Assembly: GCF_014199415.1 (NCBI RefSeq)
Contig: NZ_JACIJN010000005.1
Span: 124,001 to 188,000 of the forward strand
DNA length: 64,000 bases
Source: Sphingomonas endophytica
GTDB taxonomy: Bacteria; Pseudomonadota; Alphaproteobacteria; Sphingomonadales; Sphingomonadaceae
Direction: 5' to 3'
Both the position numbers and the translations under genes were made by a program. Shown piece by piece: positions 63,616-64,000 of this stretch. The notes beneath the pieces are model-generated. The model ran no database searches. It saw only the letters and a program-made list of their open reading frames with translations, and was not told the origin of the DNA. Numbering within the stretch: position 1 is the stretch's first letter; every line of letters starts with the position of its first letter.

Positions 63616-64000
63616 TCACGCCGCCTCTTCGGCGTCCAGCCCGTACGCCGTATGCAGCACGCGCACGGCCAGCTCGGTCTCGTCCTCGTGGATCAGCACG
63701 GAAACCTTGATCTCGCTGGTCGAGATCGCCTGGATGTTGATCCCGCGCGCGCCGAGCGTCGTGAACATCGTGCTCGCCACGCCGGCATGGCTGCGCATCC
63801 CGACCCCGACGACGCTGATCTTCGCGACGCGCATGTCGTGGATCAGCTCGCCGAAGCCGATCGCCTCGCGCGCCTGGTTGAGCGCCTCGATCGAGCGCGG
63901 CAGGTCGGCGGCGGGGACGGTGAACGTCACGTCGGTCGCGCTGCTGCTGGCGCTGCTGCGGTGCGCGATATTCTGGATGATCATGTCGACGTTGATGTTC
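63616..64000 (-). CDS. lysC: aspartate kinase, C-terminal part (5' end beyond window)
   Basis: The visible 128 residues are the tandem ACT regulatory domain of aspartokinase: NINVDMIIQNIAH begins at the window edge, then VAKISVVGVGMRSHAGVASTMFTTLGARGINIQAISTSEIKVSVLIHEDETELAVRVLHTAYGLD. This domain binds lysine or threonine for feedback inhibition of the first step from aspartate. The catalytic domain lies beyond 64000. Confidence 0.93.
   Translation of the reverse strand, partial: NINVDMIIQNIAHRSSASSSATDVTFTVPAADLPRSIEALNQAREAIGFGELIHDMRVAKISVVGVGMRSHAGVASTMFTTLGARGINIQAISTSEIKVSVLIHEDETELAVRVLHTAYGLDAEEAA

Overview
The window is GC-rich chromosomal DNA from an alphaproteobacterium, most probably a sphingomonad (Sphingomonas or a close relative). 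The grounds are gene content and order (nifU–rutE-like–tsaB–rimI–fur–plsC–miaB–phoH, phaC–phasin–clpS), a PEPxxWA-CTERM surface protein, one bifunctional Rsh enzyme, an M48/LysM protease, and several families of short paired-palindrome repeats in the gaps between genes. I see no phage, plasmid, integrase, CRISPR array, rRNA or tRNA. Coding density is high and almost everything is chromosomal housekeeping.

Layout. 1–6.9 kb is a long minus-strand run: NifU scaffold, nitroreductase, tsaB, rimI, fur, plsC, a lipoprotein cytochrome c, a GNAT acetyltransferase, miaB and phoH (cut by the left edge). Many junctions overlap by 1–4 bases. 7–17 kb holds an aspartyl/asparaginyl hydroxylase-like gene, a large M16 peptidase, a PHA-system protein, lnt, metK (behind a strong dyad), a lone ruvA and a DEAD-box helicase. 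17–25 kb has a hybrid histidine kinase tail-to-tail with a soluble chemoreceptor, then katE–ybhB–DUF3429, a small secreted protein and a PEP-CTERM protein. 25–37 kb has trmB, a secreted protein of unknown function, a PAP2 phosphatase, a 1005-residue β-helix/propeller protein near a LuxR-type solo HTH protein, a GntR regulator and gluconokinase, then ohr–gloA divergent from ohrR, and a GST/dienelactone hydrolase pair. 37–42 kb has clpS, phasin, phaC, an alaC-like aminotransferase and rpoZ. 42–50 kb has a phospholipase D-type enzyme, an Atm1-type ABC exporter, a lone ATP-dependent DNA ligase behind an AsmA protein, and rpmI–rplT. 50–64 kb has a broken GIY-YIG nuclease gene, pheS, pheT, an epimerase, a ThuA protein, rsh, a lipoprotein, a membrane chemoreceptor, an M48 protease, a glycosyltransferase and the 3' end of the aspartokinase gene.

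The most unusual layer is the intergenic repeats. At least six families (called R1–R6 here) share one design, two near-complementary arms that are often palindromic themselves, and R6-like sequence is found inside R3 elements. A GIY-YIG ORF with a single in-frame stop sits directly after two R4 elements. The clearest regulatory signals are two TATCGCGATA operators between ohr and ohrR, a dyad in front of metK, and three strong intrinsic terminators, two of them with GNRA loops. I found no convincing new multi-gene system. The best candidates for novelty are the repeat/GIY-YIG association, the repeat nesting and the β-helix–propeller fusion.
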